Positions 59,159 through 64,000 of a DNA stretch of 64,000 nucleotides are shown here, piece after piece. Source of the stretch: Pezizomycotina sp. ARF18 (Eukaryota > Ascomycota); contig AZLU01000056.1 in assembly GCA_002224055.1 (NCBI GenBank), positions 1-64,000 of the forward strand, in the 5' to 3' direction. A program made the position numbers and the translations under genes. The stretch's first letter is position 1, and every line of letters begins with the position of its first letter. A model generated the notes under the pieces. That model ran no database searches. It was given only the letters and a program-made list of their open reading frames with translations, and was not told where the DNA came from.

Positions 59159-62100
59159 TCACCGACGAATTCGCTTGCCATCCTTTTCCGCGATGTCAGA
59201 TTTTCTTTTCTTCACCTGACCTGGACCGACCATCATACTCCTTCTTGAGTACATTCTCACCGCACGAGGAGCGCTTGCTGGCTTTGTCGGCGGATCCTCG
59301 CTGCGGCTAGAATGAGAATCTGCGATGCCGACGTAACTCTCGTCGCGCTCGACGGACTACTCGGTATCAAGACTGATACGCCGGCTTGCTCTTCTTTGTT
59401 GGCACGTTAGGATCCGTCCTCGGAATCTCCCCCCAAAACGTCAGACTCCCCGGAAGATATCGTATGATCTGCTCTGCTCCTCCGCCCCTGGTTTGCGTTA
59501 ATCATCGGCGGCGTGAATTTCTTCTGCGAAGCGCAGCTGCAAACTGGCGAGCTTGTTGCGGGCGCTGGTGAAGTCGATGTATGATGTTACCAGAGCCGAT
59601 GATGCGGTTTTGCCTTCTACTGTTGTTTTCGCTGGTCAGGTCCATAATCCGAGTGGTTGCCATTAATTTCCTAAATGGTACGTCTTCGTCGTAGCTTTAA
59701 CCGGCGTAGGAACTATGGCGGAAGCCTTGGTACATTCGGATGAAGTTCTTCTTTGTACTTCTCGCGGCAGCATCGTCCATGTTTGGTTATCTTCTTCATC
59801 AGACGTACGTGCGATTTGTCGTCCGTGAATGTTTAATGAATTTCTAGGTCTGAGCGATAGCATGAGTTTAGGAATTTATTGAGTTCAGGCCCTCGAACGA
59901 CCTGAAACTCGTCGTCCCCGTCGGCGACATTGCGAAAGCGCCTGGTAAGCTCCAGTTCCTGAGTAGCGGTGAGAGGAACGAATCGTCCTCTTCTCCACAA
60001 AGATTCTTCCGTTACTTCTTCCGCTAGCTCTCTCTTCAACCTCCGGCGCCGGCGCGCTGCTGCCGACTGCTGCTTAGATTTAGCAGACGAAGAAGCCGCT
60101 CTAAAGCCTCCAAGCACTGAAGCCGTTGTGAACCCCATGTCTACTCCGTCGGGATCTGGAAGATCTTCGGCGGTGCCTTCTTTCTCCTGTTGATTTTCTA
60201 GTGGTGAGGGTTGAGAATTTCGGCCGCGGAGTGATGTGCTGCATGTCGACTGGGACTATATCTGAGGTATGATCCTCGGCGATAGGTCCTCGGCGTATGT
60301 GAAATCTTTTCCAGCGCAATCTTCTTTTGCATGAACTGGTAGTTGTCCTTTGCCTTCTCCCATTTATTCGCTTCCCTACCTTCCGTAACCAGACCATTAC
60401 ACCACCAACCCGCTTTCGCCCTGTTCGCCCCATCCGTTGCAACTGCGCAGCTTTTGATTAGTGAATGAATCCAGATCCACACCTGTTTGAGTACATACCA
60501 TTCGGATTGGCGAAGCTGAAGCATCGTAGCAAACGATAAAGTCCACTTCTCCTATGTCCAGACCTTCTTCGCCGATACTTGAGCTACCAGACGTTGAATC
60601 GCCAGCCTTAAACTTGTCTAGAACCTATTTCACAGGATAGTATAAGCTTTAGAGTTCTCAATAAGGATGTAGTCCGAGAACAGACATCTGCTTACCGCTC
60701 CCTGCTCTTCTGGCTCATGCCCTCTCCGCTTTTGCCAGCATTCTGTCCAACGAAAATCCTCGGCTTTAATGGGCTTGTGTGTGTTTAGTATGCGAACGAT
60801 TTCCTCGCCGCTTTTTCTATAGTTTGCAACACCATAGCCTTCGAGTTTGTTTCTCCACGATCGGTCGCATTAGCGAAATGCTGCAGGATAATAGCAGACA
60901 GCATTCAAGCTTCGGGTGTCGAGAAAGCTCGGCGCGTCAATTAGCCTCTTCGCCTCTTTCATCATGTTTTTCCAGCTTTTGTCGTGAACACCGAGTTGAC
61001 GACCTTGCCACCACCCGATGGCTTATCCTGTTCTTGCATCTGTAGTCCAGCAAGTAGTCGTAGAAGGGCTTGATTCCGTGGTACAGCAGCAGCTCGAAGC
61101 CGTGCGCGACGGATGACAAAATCCCAAGGCGGAGCATGATCGGGGTCTTGACTGCCCAGCTAGAGTTACGACCGGCATTACTGTTCATCCACTGCTGCCG
61201 GGCCGAATGGACCGAAATGCCGTCAGACCTGCCGGGTCTGTATGAAACAGCACTTTCATCTCGTTCAACTTTCGAACTACGGGTTTCAACGCCTCCGCAA
61301 GAAGTTCACTGAGCATTGTAATTTCATCACCAAGCGGGAGGTTTGCACTTCGACGTTCCTCTCCTGCACGTACTGTCGGATATCAAGACTTTCTCCTCCT
61401 TATCTCCGTCCGCGCTATACCTAAGTTCGTAATGACGTCTTGCACTGTCTCAACTTTTGAGCCCGGGTAGCCGTTAACGCCATGACCCTAAAGCTCTTAT
61501 TGAACCGCCGAATAAATTGGAAACCTTGTTGTATGCATATTCCCCCGTCGCTCTATGTGCTTCGTCGATTACGACCAAGACGACTTCTTGAATCGCAGCG
61601 GCCGCTCGTCAAGTCCGTATGTAATGTTTGAGGTGTCATGAAGAATACACGCTTCCGCTGCCAGTATTCGCACGTTGGGCCGGCGAAACACCACCCGTAA
61701 GCTCGCATTGTCGCTCTTGGATACCGACAATATTGTAGCACGCATCGACCTGTTGGTTTACCAAGGGTTTCGTCGGAGCGAGAAAAATAACATAGGAGTC
61801 TGGTGCCCACCGGTACCAATTCAACATGACAGTCGCAGCGATCAGCGTTTTTCCGAGACCTAATTTTTGCACGTCCAGAATTAGCAAATCAAAATTAAAT
61901 ATCGAGAAATCATGGGCCCAACAGGTGTAACTCGCCAGTAGGTAGCGCAACAAGCACATTCGAAAGTAACGCCCTCTTCGCAATATTAAACTGGTAATCA
62001 CGCTTCGCTAGGTTCGACGGTACACCCACGTCTTCGCGGCCTCCGATCGAGTCTGTGGTGCGTAGGCGCTCCTCGTGATTACCAGCGCCAGCCTCTCAGC

Positions 62101-62439
62101 GTACCGTCAGTATTCTCCTGGCTATCTATCATATCGCCGAGTAATGTGCTCTGCCGCATGTGCTGCTGTTCTGCCGAGCAGTGATGGCTGTAAGAAGATA
62201 TCCTCCTCGTCCTCAGATCTTGAATATCCCTTCAGTAGGTCATCGTAGTTATTGTTGTTGCATTGCTGTTAGCATTGGCGAGACTCTTGCGGGCGCTGGA
62301 GCTTTTACGCGCACTTGAAGGCCAGTGGTTGGCGATTAGGCGTCGATTTGTTCTTGAGGGATTTCTCGTATGAATCTGATGCGGCGATGAGCAGCTCCTC
62401 ATCGAGGTCGGAACCAAAATCGTCGTCGTCTTCGTCCAT
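59159..62439 (-). CDS. MPH1: MPH1/FANCM-type DEAH DNA helicase
   Basis: A 3'-5' DNA helicase that unwinds D-loops and helps fork repair (FANCM family). The start is [20 protein letters not shown]. The helicase core begins with [20 protein letters not shown]. Motif I is LPTG|LGKT, split by an intron at 61860-61935. Then come [55 protein letters not shown], motif II in [11 protein letters not shown], and [20 protein letters not shown]. Near 60400 motif VI reads RMGRTGRKR, followed by [20 protein letters not shown]. The C-terminal tail has [20 protein letters not shown] and [16 protein letters not shown]. It ends EKDGKRIRR at 59159-59161. Length is normal for the family (about 1,050 residues). 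Other introns lie near 60480, 60650, 61030 and 59850. Many frame slips. Confidence 0.9.
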
Positions 62440-62796
62440 TGCAACGGTGAGAAAGGTATTAACGAAGTGACGAGATGTTTATCCGGTGATATTGCTGGAT
62501 CATAAAATGCGGTGAAAGAAATAGAAGTAACAAGGACAGAGTATCTCTCGTAGCAGTGGTAATGTTCTCTTCGTGCTTCGAAACTTCGAATTGGATTAAA
62601 ATCCAAATATTATTAGTATTGGCAGTGTTTGTTCCTTTTGGGGGGGGGGGGTTTGTGAGGTTTCCGCCGTGGATTGTGTGTTTCGGTTGAAAAGATACTT
62701 TTTCACGTCATTTTACGGTTTGGATTGTGGAGACGCGTTTTAATAATTGCACTACCGCGTGACAAAATAGGCTAAATACTTCAATACCGCACGGGA
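62440..62796. other. Upstream flank of MPH1
   Basis: This stretch lies between MPH1 (-) and the right-edge gene (-). It contains a G run at 62640-62651 and ACGCGT near 62731, again an MCB-like sequence, here about 290 bp upstream of the MPH1 start. No gene is seen. Confidence 0.4.
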
Positions 62797-64000
62797 CACT
62801 CAAGCACCTCAAAGGTTCCCAATCGGCTCCAGTTGATCATGCAGCCCGTTTCATGTTCCTCCCACTTTGCGCTTACGACCCCGTACATTACTCCGTCCTC
62901 TGGATCAAATACAGACTTGAAGAGTCACCGCGTTCGATTATCTTTTTAGCTCCACCTCCGGTGAGGTAACGGGAACGGCCAATCGGAATCAAGGTAACGA
63001 CTTCCGACCGAATGCAACACCTCACTCAGCTCGGTATGGAACGTGTGTAGTCGGTTCTGGAGCCCAGCTCGCCAACTTTTTCTCCCATTTTGGTAAGCCT
63101 CAATCAGTCGCTCATCTGAGAGGTTTCCAAAGCCAGTTATGAACCCTGCATGTCTCCAATGTCATACGAACGGTCGGATTCTTCAGAAGGTTAACTGTTT
63201 GTTCAAAGAACGCGATACTCAGGTTTGCTCAAATGAAGCTTAACCAGAGCTGCGTCAATCTCTTCGTTCAAATCGAGAACTGCCCGATTTGCAGAAACGG
63301 ACCTAGAAGACACTTGAAACGAATTACCATCATCCGCCAATTCTGCCTTGGCTTTCTTGAGGAGGTCACCACGTGCTGAAAGGTTTGTCAACCTCGCTGC
63401 CTGCCCCTCTGACAATTCTCGAGCTTATCATCGCCTCAGGCTCTCTCACGATCGACATTGTCTCTAAGAATGTTTTTGGGACATCCTCCGGGACGGATAA
63501 AAGCGTATTTTTCTTGACATAAAGAATATTGCTATCAGCTCCTCACCTTATTCACACTAGATTGGCAGGCAAATACCAGGCAGGGGATAAACACCACTAT
63601 TACGTACCCACCGGCTTTTTTAGCCGTGTGCGCACTGTATCATAAAACGGTCACCGGTGTCTGGCACACTCTTGAGGATTACTCCCATCGTCATGCCCGC
63701 ATTCCCCCGCAGGTTCCGACACACAGCCTTTCGTGGTAGGCTAGGTCCGCCGCCCAAACCCACGAATTGCGGGCGGTAGTAAACGGGTATGCCGCGCCAT
63801 GACGTCGGGAATCTCTTCTCGATCTGAGATGCAGCTTCCCAATTGGGCATCACGACGACGATAACCCGCTCATCCGCTCTATTCTCGAATCACCACCTCG
63901 CTTCTTCCTCTTGCGTGTTTTCGCCATGCGCTTTGGCCACGTGTACTTGAGAGGCAAACGCGTTTCAAGGCTATTAAGCCTTCCGATCAGGACGTGGACA
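62797..64000 (-). CDS. Unrecognised protein, 5' part beyond the right edge
   Basis: Several coding-like blocks read on the minus strand from the right edge. They are RVIVVVMPNWEAASQIEKRF, then PTSWRGIPVYYRPQFVGLGG, then RGNAGMTMGVILKSV ending MIQCAHG. After a likely intron (from about 63610) comes ELSEGQAARLTNLSARGDLL, then KKAKAELADD and VLDLNEEIDAALVKLHLSKP. The end part has FFEQTVNLLKNPTVRMTLET, then VFDPEDGVMYGVVSAKWEEH and TGCMINWSRLGTFEVL, finishing near 62797. The MTMGVILKS...MIQCAHG stretch resembles the start of a chymotrypsin-like fold with its His (CAH), but I cannot confirm it. The family is not recognised. Frame changes are frequent. Confidence 0.5.

Overview
The window reads as nuclear DNA of a filamentous ascomycete (Pezizomycotina; I cannot fix the class). 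The evidence is many short introns of about 50-150 bp with GT..AG ends, proteins restricted to or typical of these fungi (a large PhoD-like phosphatase, a DUF1746 protein, an MPH1-type FANCM helicase, a kexin with a long acidic tail), and moderate GC. There are no operons, CRISPR arrays or convincing tRNA/rRNA genes.

Layout: 1-59 C-terminal tail of an unidentified protein (+); 946-3786 RINT1/TIP20 vesicle-tethering protein (+); 4359-6295 TAN1 tRNA acetylation adaptor (+); 7171-8469 APH-family phosphotransferase (+); 8.5-15.6 kb gene-free, including a decayed tandem array with a ~285 bp unit; 15646-17344 mitochondrial-type PP2C phosphatase (-); 18560-20333 methylmalonate-semialdehyde dehydrogenase (-); 21562-23625 calnexin (-); 24634-25782 MtnB of the methionine salvage pathway (+); 26209-27174 unknown protein (-); 28.8-30.5 kb second decayed array (~480 bp unit); 30861-34986 PhoD-like metallophosphatase (-); 37897-40850 kexin (+); 41.3-43.3 kb third decayed array (~230 bp unit); 43.3-50.0 kb gene-free; 50053-51162 trypsin-like serine protease (+); 51.4-54.4 kb gene-free; 54422-55161 SRP14 (+); 55485-56657 DUF1746 membrane protein (-); 57331-58712 RFC2 clamp-loader subunit (+); 59159-62439 MPH1/FANCM helicase (-); 62797-64000 unknown protein running off the right edge (-).

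The genes are mostly core housekeeping. Several serve the secretory pathway (RINT1, calnexin, kexin, SRP14, DUF1746) and two serve genome maintenance (RFC2, MPH1). They do not form a metabolic cluster.

Two properties dominate the window. First, nearly every conserved gene is interrupted by one-base reading-frame slips, several of them at short G or C runs, while catalytic residues stay intact. This looks like an under-polished long-read assembly rather than mass pseudogenisation, so all CDS spans below are gene extents that need frame correction. Second, the gene-poor stretches are built partly from three unrelated families of strongly diverged tandem repeats and are studded with poly-A/T tracts of 20-28 bases.
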